Assembly: GCF_003260275.1 (NCBI RefSeq)
Contig: NZ_QJHB01000011.1
Span: forward strand, 62,001-126,000
Length of the DNA stretch: 64,000 bases
Direction of reading: 5' to 3'
Origin: Homoserinimonas sp. OAct 916
Lineage (GTDB): Bacteria > Actinomycetota > Actinomycetes > Actinomycetales > Microbacteriaceae
Both the position numbers and the translations under genes were made by a program. Within the stretch, counting starts at the first letter, position 1, and each line of letters opens with the position of its first letter. Shown here piece after piece: positions 45,096-52,365 of the stretch. A model generated the notes under the pieces. It was not told the DNA's origin. It saw only the letters and a program-made list of their open reading frames with translations, and did no database searches.

Positions 45096-45238
45096 CTGCA
45101 CACCTCGGGTAAATAGGTAGTTCGACGATTACGCACAGGCACGGCAACGGAGCTCTCAACCGACATTGAGAGTCGGGAGCGAAGGGCTAAACAACCGCGA
45201 ATCAGATATCCCGACAGGTTCAACTTGGCCTGTGGCCG

Positions 45239-45268
45239 ATTGTCACGCAGGGACCAGGCTCTGACAAT
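45239..45268. promoter_or_regulatory. Symmetrical, face-to-face promoter candidate
   Basis: The inverted repeat ATTGTCA-N16-TGACAAT reads as -35 TTGTCA, 17-base spacer, -10 GACAAT on both strands. Leftward it could drive the sigma gene with a leader of about 140 bases; rightward it points to the terminator at 45380. It may equally be an operator. Confidence 0.45.
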
Positions 45269-45297
45269 CAAAGAAACACTCAAGCACACGACCCATC

Positions 45298-45335
45298 TTC
45301 AGATCATATGCACGGATTCAGGTCATATGCACGAA
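45298..45335. repeat. Tandem direct repeat, two 19-bp units
   Basis: TTCAGATCATATGCACGGA and TTCAGGTCATATGCACGAA, adjacent, with two differences. Each has a CATATG centre. Could be paired binding sites upstream of the sigma gene. Confidence 0.85.
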
Positions 45336-45379
45336 TTCTGGAGCCAACCCGAAACCGAACTATCCCCACAGTAGCACCG

Positions 45380-45406
45380 AGAGAGAACGGTCGCTCTCTT
45401 TTTTTT
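45380..45406 (+). terminator. Intrinsic terminator, plus strand
   Basis: AGAGAG and CTCTCT arms around an eight-base loop, directly followed by a run of eight T. No annotated plus-strand gene precedes it within 1.2 kb, so it marks an unknown transcript. Confidence 0.75.
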
Positions 45407-45439
45407 GACGGCTCTTCACACACCCCGACAAGTGTGCGG

Positions 45440-45853
45440 CTACCTCCGGAAAGTGCGCACTCCCAACCAGACCAGCCCGGCGCCGAGTGCCGCCACACCG
45501 GCCGCTCCGGCGATCAGGTATTCGGGATGCCGGCGACGCAGGATCTTCAGGCGCCGCTGTCCGTCGTGAACCAGGCGCTTCGCCTGGGTGACCGGGTTCA
45601 GTCGGGCTTCGATCTCGTCCAGCGTGCGTGCCAACTCTCGCCTCGCCGACTCGGCATCCTGCGTCAATTGTGCTGGGCTGCGCGCGATCGTACGCGCGGC
45701 GGCCTTTGCCTCGGCATCGGTTCTGGTCTCCGTCGCGGCCCGCAGTTCTGCGGCCTCGCGATCGGCGGCCGCGGCCTGCAGCTTGGCCCGGTGAGCGTCG
45801 TCCAGCGACTGCTGCGACTTCTTCTTCGGGTTGATCGGGGATTCAGTACTCAT
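45440..45853 (-). CDS. DUF3618 domain protein
   Basis: A 137-residue protein. The N-terminal half is Ala/Glu-rich and likely coiled coil (DREAAELRAATETRTDAEAKAA). It is followed by the DUF3618 stretch SARRELARTLDEIEARLNPVTQAKRLVHDG and a single C-terminal membrane helix (YLIAGAAGVAALGAGLVWLGV). The ATG overlaps the holin-like stop by 11 bases. Third gene of an envelope-associated operon common in Actinobacteria; function unknown. Confidence 0.85.
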   Translation of the reverse strand: MSTESPINPKKKSQQSLDDAHRAKLQAAAADREAAELRAATETRTDAEAKAAARTIARSPAQLTQDAESARRELARTLDEIEARLNPVTQAKRLVHDGQRRLKILRRRHPEYLIAGAAGVAALGAGLVWLGVRTFRR

Positions 45854-46256
45854 AGCGGCCTTCACCCTTCAACGCGTGTACATCCTCTTTCAAGCCTTCT
45901 ATGGCTGCAGTGGGCACCGGCGGCACGCCTTTCTTCAGCAACCGCACCCCCACCAGTCCGATTATCGCCGCCAGAACGAGCAACGCGACCCCGATGATCA
46001 GTGCCGCCAGCCAGGGCTGGAACACCAGTGTCAGGGCGAGAATCGCGGTGGCCACCAGAGTCGCGAACGCGAAGAAGGCCAGCATCGCGGCCAGCACCAG
46101 CATCCCCACGCCGATACCGGCGCTGATCGCCTTGGCCTTCAGCTCGATTTTGGCCTGCTCGACCTCGATCTTGACCAGGGCGATCAATTGCGCGGGAAGC
46201 CCTGCGACCAGTTGGAGCAACGAGGGTCTCTTACCCATCGAACGGTCAGGAGTCAT
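45843..46256 (-). CDS. Phage-holin-3-like (DUF1469) membrane protein
   Basis: A 137-residue protein with an amphipathic N-terminal helix (LLQLVAGLPAQLIALVKIEVEQAKIELKAKA) and two membrane hairpin helices (GIGVGMLVLAAMLAFFAFATLVATAILAL and PWLAALIIGVALLVLAAIIGLVGV). It matches the Phage_holin_3_6/DUF1469 family, which in Actinobacteria is chromosomal and unrelated to lysis. GAGGAGG lies before the ATG at 46256. Middle gene of the three-gene operon. Confidence 0.85.
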   Translation of the reverse strand: MTPDRSMGKRPSLLQLVAGLPAQLIALVKIEVEQAKIELKAKAISAGIGVGMLVLAAMLAFFAFATLVATAILALTLVFQPWLAALIIGVALLVLAAIIGLVGVRLLKKGVPPVPTAAIEGLKEDVHALKGEGRYEY

Positions 46257-46305
46257 GCGGTGGTCCTCCTCAGTCTTCACTAACGGTGTCGGCGATCAGG
46301 GCCGA

Positions 46306-46596
46306 TCACATCGAGGGTTCGTTCGTGCCGGTCTGGCCAGTCGTCTTCGTCCCGGAAGCGTCTGTTTTGGAAACCACGGCGACAACTACTTTCTTGGCGC
46401 CCTCGTACATGCTGTCTGCGACGTCACCGACCCGCTCCTTCGCGAATTCCTGCGCCTGGTGCATCCCGCGCTGCACGGAATCCGTCTCCCACACGTTTCG
46501 CGCGGCCTTGCGGATCTGTTCGTAGCGCTTGCGGCCGGCACGAGCCCCCAAGACATACCCGACGGCGATTCCGGCGATAAAGACTAGCTTCTTCAT
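46306..46596 (-). CDS. YtxH-like small membrane protein
   Basis: A 96-residue protein with one N-terminal membrane helix (KLVFIAGIAVGYVLGARAG) followed by a basic amphipathic helix (RKRYEQIRKAARNVWE) and a Ser/Thr/Gly tail. This GYVLGARAGRKRYEQI pattern is common in actinobacterial YtxH-like proteins. GAGGAG precedes the ATG. First gene of the YtxH-holin-DUF3618 operon, perhaps a target of general stress control given the nearby sigma gene. Confidence 0.8.
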   Translation of the reverse strand: MKKLVFIAGIAVGYVLGARAGRKRYEQIRKAARNVWETDSVQRGMHQAQEFAKERVGDVADSMYEGAKKVVVAVVSKTDASGTKTTGQTGTNEPSM

Positions 46597-46694
46597 TGGT
46601 CACTCCTCGTGGGTGGTCGCTGCCTCATCTGGCAGCCGCCTACGTGTGGCATTTACTACGGTACCGTCCAGCGTAGTCTCACCGGCCACTCACT

Positions 46695-48296
46695 TCACAG
46701 CGACGGATGAAAGCCGCTGCGCACCAGCACGCCACGAATTCCTGATGCCGCGGCCTCGGCGTGGGCCACTTTCGCATCCAGCCCTGTGCCAGACAGCCAG
46801 TCTCCGGATACCGCAATCCCTGGGTGAGCGTCGACGGCGACCTGGAAGGATTCGATCCGAGCCGTCTGCCCCTCGGCGGCGGGGGACGGCGGATGAAGCC
46901 GCCGCTCCGATATGGCACTGACCACGGAATCAGTCTGCAACTCGATTCCGAGGATACCCGCGACCCGGTCACACGCGGTCGCGGCCTCCGCGGCGTCCAA
47001 CGCGCGGGCGGGCCGCGGCCAATGGACGTCGTCCGGGGTGATCTCACCCTGCACTTCATCAGCCTCGTCCGTTCGTGGCATGAAGGTGCGCGTGATCAGG
47101 CGGAGGCAGTGGCGGTTGCCGGCTCGCCGCGCTGTCAGATGGTGCAGCACCTGACTGGTTCGATCGGAGAGGGCAACGACCCCGCGGCCTCGGGGTGCGC
47201 CATCGAGTTCTGGAGCATCGACTACCAGCGTCGTCACCTCGTCTCGGTGCGATTCGGGCCAACCGCGCCACGCCGCACCGAGCAGGTCTCCTGCCAACGA
47301 CCGCGCCCTGGCCCGGTCAACCGCGAGAATCACCGCCCGAGCCTCTATCTGGCTGCCGTCGGCGAGGTGCACCCGCCAGCGGTCGACGCCAGCGGAACCC
47401 GTGATTTCGTCGACTGCGACCACCCCGAGATCGGGGCGGAGTGAGCCGCCGAGAAACCGAACGCTTGAGGCCAGCGCGTCAGTGACCGGGAGCAGGCCGG
47501 CGTCCAGGACGGCGAGAAAGCGTGCGCCGGACGCGGCCGAGAGGATCTCCGTGACGCCACCGGAGAGTGAGCCCTGCCGTGTCATCGCTGCATTCAGCGC
47601 GGGCGAGGCCGCGCCCACCAGCACGGTCTCAGGATCATCGCCAAGTTCGGCCGCGACAATAGGAGCCACCAGTCGCTGCCAGACCTCCGGCCCCAGGCGC
47701 CCGCGCACCAGAGCCCCGAGATTCGTTTCCCGGCCGATCGTGAGGATCGGGCGCAGCCGGTCGAGGTAGGCACGAAGGGCACCCCTCCGACCCAATACCC
47801 GAGCCACATCGGTGGCGAGGGGGGAGGCAGGAATCCCAGCGAGGGTCGCCTGTGGAGCAGGCATGACATCGGACCCCGACTTCAACCACCACGTGTCCTC
47901 CGTCTGCGCCCTCATGAGGTCGCCCAGACCGAGGTCAGCCACGAGAGCCGCCATCGCGCCATCGCCCTCGAACTCCTCGGCGTGGAGATCGTCGGCTTCC
48001 GGCGGTACAACGGTGGCCGAAGTCGCGCTATCGGTGGCAGCGTCGGCGGGCGTCGGCGCCAACCCGTCGGACCCAACGTCGACGACGACCGGAGGAAGCC
48101 CGCTGGTCACGAGAACCCGAGCCCCGATCCGGGCGCACTCGCGTGCGGCGACGAGCCCGGCCAGTCCCGAGCCGACGATCACGACATCTGCCCTGAGCAC
48201 GCCTGGCTCGGTTCCGGGCGAATCCTCAGCCAAGCGGATCTCTTCGTTGGCGGTCGTCTCTTCGTTGGCGATGGAGGCGTCGGGGTCAGAGTTCAC
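46695..48296 (-). CDS. Protoporphyrinogen-oxidase-like FAD protein (HemY-like)
   Basis: A 533-residue flavoprotein. The N-terminal FAD loop is ADVVIVGSGLAGLVAARECARIGARVLV, but where working amine-oxidase-type enzymes have an acidic residue to bind the ribose, this one reads VTSG. A Thr/Ala/Asp-rich insertion of about 40 residues follows. The C-terminal FAD contact is present (PGIAVSGDWLSGTGLDAKVAHAEAAASGI). It resembles HemY but is divergent, so activity on porphyrins is uncertain. GTG start at 48296 supported by GACAAT six bases upstream. Confidence 0.72.
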   Translation of the reverse strand: MNSDPDASIANEETTANEEIRLAEDSPGTEPGVLRADVVIVGSGLAGLVAARECARIGARVLVTSGLPPVVVDVGSDGLAPTPADAATDSATSATVVPPEADDLHAEEFEGDGAMAALVADLGLGDLMRAQTEDTWWLKSGSDVMPAPQATLAGIPASPLATDVARVLGRRGALRAYLDRLRPILTIGRETNLGALVRGRLGPEVWQRLVAPIVAAELGDDPETVLVGAASPALNAAMTRQGSLSGGVTEILSAASGARFLAVLDAGLLPVTDALASSVRFLGGSLRPDLGVVAVDEITGSAGVDRWRVHLADGSQIEARAVILAVDRARARSLAGDLLGAAWRGWPESHRDEVTTLVVDAPELDGAPRGRGVVALSDRTSQVLHHLTARRAGNRHCLRLITRTFMPRTDEADEVQGEITPDDVHWPRPARALDAAEAATACDRVAGILGIELQTDSVVSAISERRLHPPSPAAEGQTARIESFQVAVDAHPGIAVSGDWLSGTGLDAKVAHAEAAASGIRGVLVRSGFHPSL

Positions 48297-48302
48297 CCTG
48301 CA

Positions 48303-48308
48303 ATTGTC
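48303..48308 (-). promoter_or_regulatory. -10 element of the HemY-like gene (leaderless)
   Basis: GACAAT on the minus strand, six bases before the GTG at 48296. Confidence 0.4.
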
Positions 48309-48407
48309 GCAAACTTCGAGATGGGCCCTGCCGGCTCCCCTCGGTGTGCTGCCAACGCTCGCGCGTCGGGCTGCGGGGCGGGTGCATACTGATTGCGGGA
48401 GGATTTT

Positions 48408-49031
48408 GTGACGAAGCCCAGCACCGACACGAAACGGCCCGCCGGATGGGCACATCTGCCCTTCGACGCAACCCCGATACGCACCGAGCGCTTTCTGCTC
48501 AGACCGCTGAGACCCCGCGATCTCGACGACGTGCACGCCTACCAGAAACGGGAGGACGTGGTTCGCTACCTGCTCTGGGAGACCAGGACGGTGGAGGAGT
48601 CTGAAGCGCACCTGGCCGAGCGCCGCACACGGGTACGCCTGGCGAGTGACGGCGACTGTCTCGTCTTCGCGGTGGAACTGCCCGACGAGGCCGGAGGCCA
48701 CGAACGAGTGGTTGGCGACATGAGCGTCTTCCTCGACAGCGCCTCAAGTGCTCAGTTCGAGATCGGCTGGGTCTTCCATCCGGCCTTCCACCGGCGCGGG
48801 TACGCCACCGAGGCCGCCCGGGCGATCCTTGACCTCTGTTTCACAACGCTCGGCGCACACCGGGTCTTTGCCAGGCTCGACCCGCGGAACGAGGCATCCG
48901 TGCGGCTGTGCGACCGGCTGGGGATGCGCAGGGAAGCACACTTCAGACAGAATCTCTATTTCAAGGGCGAGTGGAGCGATACTCTTGTGTACGGTCTTCT
49001 CGCCCCGGAGTGGCGAAGCGCCGGCAGCTGA
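48408..49031 (+). CDS. GNAT family N-acetyltransferase (RimJ/RimL type)
   Basis: A 207-residue acetyltransferase: IRTERFLLRPLRPRDLDDVHAYQ at the N-terminus, QFEIGWVFHPAFHRRGYATEAARAIL with the acetyl-CoA loop, and HRVFARLDPRNEASVRLCDRLGMRREAHFRQ, the RimJ-type signature. It may acetylate a protein N-terminus or a small amine. GTG start with GGGAGG upstream at 48398. Next gene begins 17 bases after its stop, so the two may be one transcript. Confidence 0.87.
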   Translation: MTKPSTDTKRPAGWAHLPFDATPIRTERFLLRPLRPRDLDDVHAYQKREDVVRYLLWETRTVEESEAHLAERRTRVRLASDGDCLVFAVELPDEAGGHERVVGDMSVFLDSASSAQFEIGWVFHPAFHRRGYATEAARAILDLCFTTLGAHRVFARLDPRNEASVRLCDRLGMRREAHFRQNLYFKGEWSDTLVYGLLAPEWRSAGS

Positions 49032-49048
49032 AGGAGAGTTGACGATTG

Positions 49049-49549
49049 ATGACGTTTCCCAATTTCGACCTGACCACGATCGCCGGAGAGTCGACCACCC
49101 TCTCTGAAGTCTCCGACAGGGTGACAATGGTGGTGAACGTGGCCTCCAAGTGCGGATTCACCCCGCAGTACGAAGCGTTGCAAGAGTTGCAGAATACCTA
49201 CCAGAAGCGCGGTTTCACCGTTCTGGGGTTCCCGTGCAACCTGTTCATGATGCAGGAGCCGGGTGGCGCGGAACAGATCGTTGAGTTCTGCTCTGCCACC
49301 TACGGGGTGGACTTCCCACTGTTCGAGAAGACGCATGTGAACGGTAGAGCACAGCATCCGCTCTATGCAGAGTTGGTGAAGACCCCGGATGCCAGCGGAA
49401 AAGCTGGCCGGGTGAAGTGGAACTTCGAGAAGTTCGTGATCGGCCCGGATGGTGATGTGCATCGCTTTCGCAGCCGCACCGCGCCCGACGACCCGGCAAT
49501 CATCGCGTTGATCGAAGAGGGCGTGAACGCAAAGCTCGAGGTTGCCTGA
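49049..49549 (+). CDS. Glutathione/thioredoxin peroxidase (GPx family)
   Basis: A 166-residue peroxidase. The catalytic set is complete: Cys35 in VNVASKCGFTPQY, Gln69 in MMQEPGG, and Trp124-Asn125 in VKWNFEKF. A second cysteine, Cys63 in GFPCNLF, is at the position used as resolving cysteine in thioredoxin-dependent members, so thioredoxin or mycothiol systems are the likely reductant in an actinobacterium. The usual Gln of CNQF is Leu here, outside the catalytic set. AAGGAGAG precedes the ATG. Confidence 0.9.
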   Translation: MTFPNFDLTTIAGESTTLSEVSDRVTMVVNVASKCGFTPQYEALQELQNTYQKRGFTVLGFPCNLFMMQEPGGAEQIVEFCSATYGVDFPLFEKTHVNGRAQHPLYAELVKTPDASGKAGRVKWNFEKFVIGPDGDVHRFRSRTAPDDPAIIALIEEGVNAKLEVA

Positions 49550-49669
49550 ACGGTTCGCACCACGCTGGATGCGGCGCGACCATTTCAGATATCCAAACGA
49601 AAATAGTCTTCGGCACGCCCGGCCTCCCCTAGGCTGTTCCCATCCAACCGAAACAAAAGGAGAAGCCCA

Positions 49670-49933
49670 ATGAGTTTAGGTGCCGGAATTCTGCTCGTGG
49701 TGATCGGAGCGATCTTGACTTTCGCCCTGGACGTGCAGGTGGACTGGATCAATCTGGTGATGGTCGGTTATATCTTGATGGCTGCCGGATTGGTCGGCAT
49801 CATCCTCGGAATCGTGTTGATCGCGCGGAGGCGCAGCTCGAGTGTCACGGTGCGGTCAAGCACTGACCCGGCCACGGGAGAACGGGTCGACAGAACAGAG
49901 CGAAACAGTTCGCCACCTCCACCCGCGATCTGA
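49670..49933 (+). CDS. DUF6458-like small membrane protein
   Basis: An 87-residue protein with two membrane helices (SLGAGILLVVIGAILTFAL and INLVMVGYILMAAGLVGIILGIVLIA) followed by a polar tail (RRRSSSVTVRSSTDPATGERVDRTE). This is the DUF6458 pattern, a common actinobacterial family of unknown function. AAAAGGAG stands before the ATG. Convergent with glyS. Confidence 0.82.
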   Translation: MSLGAGILLVVIGAILTFALDVQVDWINLVMVGYILMAAGLVGIILGIVLIARRRSSSVTVRSSTDPATGERVDRTERNSSPPPPAI

Positions 49934-49981
49934 ACTCACAAGGTTGCGCGTTGCGGCGGGCACACAGCGACCTGTTGCCCC

Positions 49982-51367
49982 CTACGCGCCCTTGAGCCGT
50001 TCAGCAAGGTAGCCGTAGAGGCTCTCGAGCGGGATCCGCTCCTGCTGCATCGTGTCACGATCGCGAACCGTCACGGCTTTGTCGTCGAGTGAGTCGAAGT
50101 CGACCGTGACACAGAACGGTGTGCCGATCTCGTCCTGCCGGCGATAGCGCCGGCCGATCGCTCCGGCGTCGTCGAAGTCGACGTTCCAGCTCTCGCGCAG
50201 GCTCGCAGCCAACTCCCGAGCCATCGGAGAGAGTGCCTCATTGCGGCTGAGCGGAAGCACGGCAACTTTCACGGGTGCCAGCCTGGGATCGAGCCGGAGC
50301 ACTGTGCGCTTGTCGGTGCCACCCTTGGCGTTCGGCACCTCCTCCTCGTCGTACGCGTCGACCAGGAACGCCATCAGCGAGCGGGTGAGGCCGGCCGCCG
50401 GCTCGATAACATATGGGGTCCAGCGCTCCTCCTGCGGCTGGTCGAAGTAGGTCAGATCCTTGCCGCTGGCCTCAGAATGGGTCTTGAGATCGAAGTCGGT
50501 GCGATTGGCCACGCCTTCGAGTTCGCCGAACTCACTGCCTGAAAAACCGAACCGGTACTCGATGTCGACGGTGCGTTTGGCGTAGTGCGACAACTTGTCC
50601 TTCGGGTGCTCGTAGAATCGCAGGTTCTCCCGCTTGATTCCGAGCCCGGTGTACCAGTCCATGCGCTGCTCGAGCCAGTACTCGTGCCAGGTCTCATCGG
50701 TGCCCGGCTCGACGAAGAACTCGAGCTCCATCTGCTCGAACTCGCGCGTGCGAAAGATGAAGTTGCCCGGCGTGATCTCGTTGCGAAAGCTCTTGCCGAT
50801 CTGGCCGATTCCAAACGGCGGTTTCATCCGTGCGGCCTGCACCACATTGGCGAAGTTCACAAAAATGCCCTGCGCTGTCTCCGGGCGCAGGTAGTGCATG
50901 CCGGCCTCGTCGTCGACAGGGCCGAGAAAGGTCTTGAGCAGGCCGGAGAATGCCCGCGGCTCGGTCCACGTGTGCCGGTTGCCGCAGTTCGGGCAGGGGA
51001 TGTCATCGAGGCCGTTCTCCGGGGCACGGCCCTTCTTCTCCTCGAACTCCTCCTCCAGATGGTCGGCGCGAAAGCGCTTGTGGCAACTGGTGCACTCGAC
51101 CAGGGGATCGCTGAACACCTCGACGTGCCCCGAGGCCTCCCACACCTTGCGAGGCAGAATGACCGACGAGTCGAGGCCGACCACATTGTCTCGGCTGGTC
51201 ACCATGTTGCGCCACCACTGGCGCTTGATGTTCTCTTTCAGCTCGACACCGAGCGGCCCGTAGTCCCAGGCCGAGCGTGATCCGCCGTAGATTTCGCCCG
51301 CCTGAAAGACGAACCCGCGGTGACGGGCGAGTGCGATGACGGAATCAAGACGGGATGGCGCGGCCAC
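49982..51367 (-). CDS. glyS: Glycine--tRNA ligase (single-chain, class II)
   Basis: Charges tRNA-Gly. The 461-residue product is the alpha2-type enzyme used by Actinobacteria: [36 protein letters not shown], motif 2 region [33 protein letters not shown], motif 3 [17 protein letters not shown], and a C-terminal anticodon-binding domain. A zinc-type cluster CTSCHKRF and CPNCGNRH is intact. GTG at 51367 matches the family N-terminus and has GGAG upstream; a GTG at 51418 with a perfect leaderless -10 would add 17 residues. Confidence 0.93.
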   Translation of the reverse strand: MAAPSRLDSVIALARHRGFVFQAGEIYGGSRSAWDYGPLGVELKENIKRQWWRNMVTSRDNVVGLDSSVILPRKVWEASGHVEVFSDPLVECTSCHKRFRADHLEEEFEEKKGRAPENGLDDIPCPNCGNRHTWTEPRAFSGLLKTFLGPVDDEAGMHYLRPETAQGIFVNFANVVQAARMKPPFGIGQIGKSFRNEITPGNFIFRTREFEQMELEFFVEPGTDETWHEYWLEQRMDWYTGLGIKRENLRFYEHPKDKLSHYAKRTVDIEYRFGFSGSEFGELEGVANRTDFDLKTHSEASGKDLTYFDQPQEERWTPYVIEPAAGLTRSLMAFLVDAYDEEEVPNAKGGTDKRTVLRLDPRLAPVKVAVLPLSRNEALSPMARELAASLRESWNVDFDDAGAIGRRYRRQDEIGTPFCVTVDFDSLDDKAVTVRDRDTMQQERIPLESLYGYLAERLKGA

Positions 51368-51424
51368 GGTGGCTCCAATGGGGTGCTGGGGAATGAACCG
51401 GGACGGATCGCCCGGCACCCGTCT

Positions 51425-51430
51425 AGTTTA
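51425..51430 (-). promoter_or_regulatory. -10 element upstream of glyS
   Basis: TAAACT on the minus strand ends six bases before a GTG at 51418 in the glyS frame. Either the enzyme has a 17-residue extension or the transcript has a 51-base leader to the GTG at 51367. Confidence 0.45.
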
Positions 51431-51462
51431 CGGATGCCCGCGGCGGGGTGGAGTCACCCGGT

Positions 51463-52365
51463 TCAGTGCACGTATTCCAACAGGTCGAGACCGAGTTGAC
51501 GCATCGCCTCGAGCACCGAGAGCCTGGCTGGGAGCGAGACCTCGGTGTATTGCATCGTGACGGCGTAGCTCACCCCATGGCGGGGCCCCCGGAGCACGCC
51601 TGCCTCCGAGCGGATTCCGTTGTCAGTCCCGGTCTTGTTCATCAACAGCACGCCATGGTTGCCCGCTCGGTGGGCCAGCGGATCCATCCCGAATGCGCTG
51701 GCCACCATGGACAGGTCGGTGTTGAGCGAGAGCCATCCGACAACGCGGCTGCTGGTCCTGGGGTCAACGACCTCCCCGCGTACGAGTGCCGAGAACAGCC
51801 AGGTGAGTTCCTTGGCCGAGCCGACCGCAAGGTGCGGGGCATCATCTGGCCCGCGGCTGTCACGTACTTGGTCGAGCAGCGCCGTTCGGGTGATCCCGAG
51901 CGAGTCGGCGCGAGTGCGCACGGCATCGAGTCCGATGTGGCGCAGAAGTACATTGGTGGCCAGGTTGTCGCTGGTCGCCCCGACCAGGGCCGCGAGGTCG
52001 GCGATGGGGAGCGCGGGCGCCTGCAGGTGCTGCCAGATGCCGGAATCGGCAACCGCATCACCCGGCGTGCGGTCAAGGATCTGGTAGCCGGATGCATCGG
52101 CCTCGGTCAGCCGGGCAGCGACCTCGATCAGCAGGAGCACCTTACCCACACTGGCGATCGGCATGGTGACGTGGTCATCGACGGAGAACAGCACCCTCTG
52201 CGAGTTCAGGTCGACCGCACGAGCTGATACTTGCACCCCTTCGAGCGCCAACTGACCGAGTGCCGCGAACCCGCGCGAGAAGTTCTCCGCGTTCATGCTC
52301 TCGCGGTGCTTGCCCTGCCGGAGCCGGTGCTGGCGGTCGCGGCGCTCTGATGCCCGGGCAGCCAT
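51463..52365 (-). CDS. Serine hydrolase with class A beta-lactamase fold
   Basis: A 300-residue penicillin-interactive hydrolase. The SxxK motif is ASVGKV, the SDN motif is ATSDNLATN, and KTG is NKTGTDNG. The omega-loop Glu that makes class A enzymes real beta-lactamases is not visible, and there is no signal peptide, so resistance is unlikely. The ATG at 52365 shares one base with the pepO-type stop (TGATG), so the two genes are translationally coupled; a second ATG (52296) would remove 23 residues outside the conserved fold. Confidence 0.8.
   Translation of the reverse strand: MAARASERRDRQHRLRQGKHRESMNAENFSRGFAALGQLALEGVQVSARAVDLNSQRVLFSVDDHVTMPIASVGKVLLLIEVAARLTEADASGYQILDRTPGDAVADSGIWQHLQAPALPIADLAALVGATSDNLATNVLLRHIGLDAVRTRADSLGITRTALLDQVRDSRGPDDAPHLAVGSAKELTWLFSALVRGEVVDPRTSSRVVGWLSLNTDLSMVASAFGMDPLAHRAGNHGVLLMNKTGTDNGIRSEAGVLRGPRHGVSYAVTMQYTEVSLPARLSVLEAMRQLGLDLLEYVH

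Larger units (their letters stand above)
45275..45408 (+). ncRNA. Candidate small RNA (promoter plus terminator, no coding frame)
   Basis: Predicted only from signals: a promoter-like sequence ending at 45268 and an intrinsic terminator at 45380-45406 on the same strand. The transcript would be about 130 bases and contains a 19-bp tandem repeat. No convincing peptide is encoded. Confidence 0.35.
45096..45439. other. Upstream region of the sigma gene, with an unassigned transcription unit
   Basis: About 340 bases without a protein gene. It holds a symmetrical promoter-like inverted repeat (45239-45268), a 19-bp tandem repeat (45298-45335) and a strong plus-strand terminator (45380-45406). These together could make a small plus-strand RNA. 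Confidence 0.6.

Noticed and set aside
45843-46256. Holin-like gene as sign of a prophage
   Set aside because: DUF1469/Phage_holin_3 proteins are chromosomal in Actinobacteria, and no other phage gene is nearby.
51463-52365. Reading the serine hydrolase as an antibiotic-resistance beta-lactamase
   Set aside because: Omega-loop Glu and signal peptide are not seen; only the fold motifs are present.
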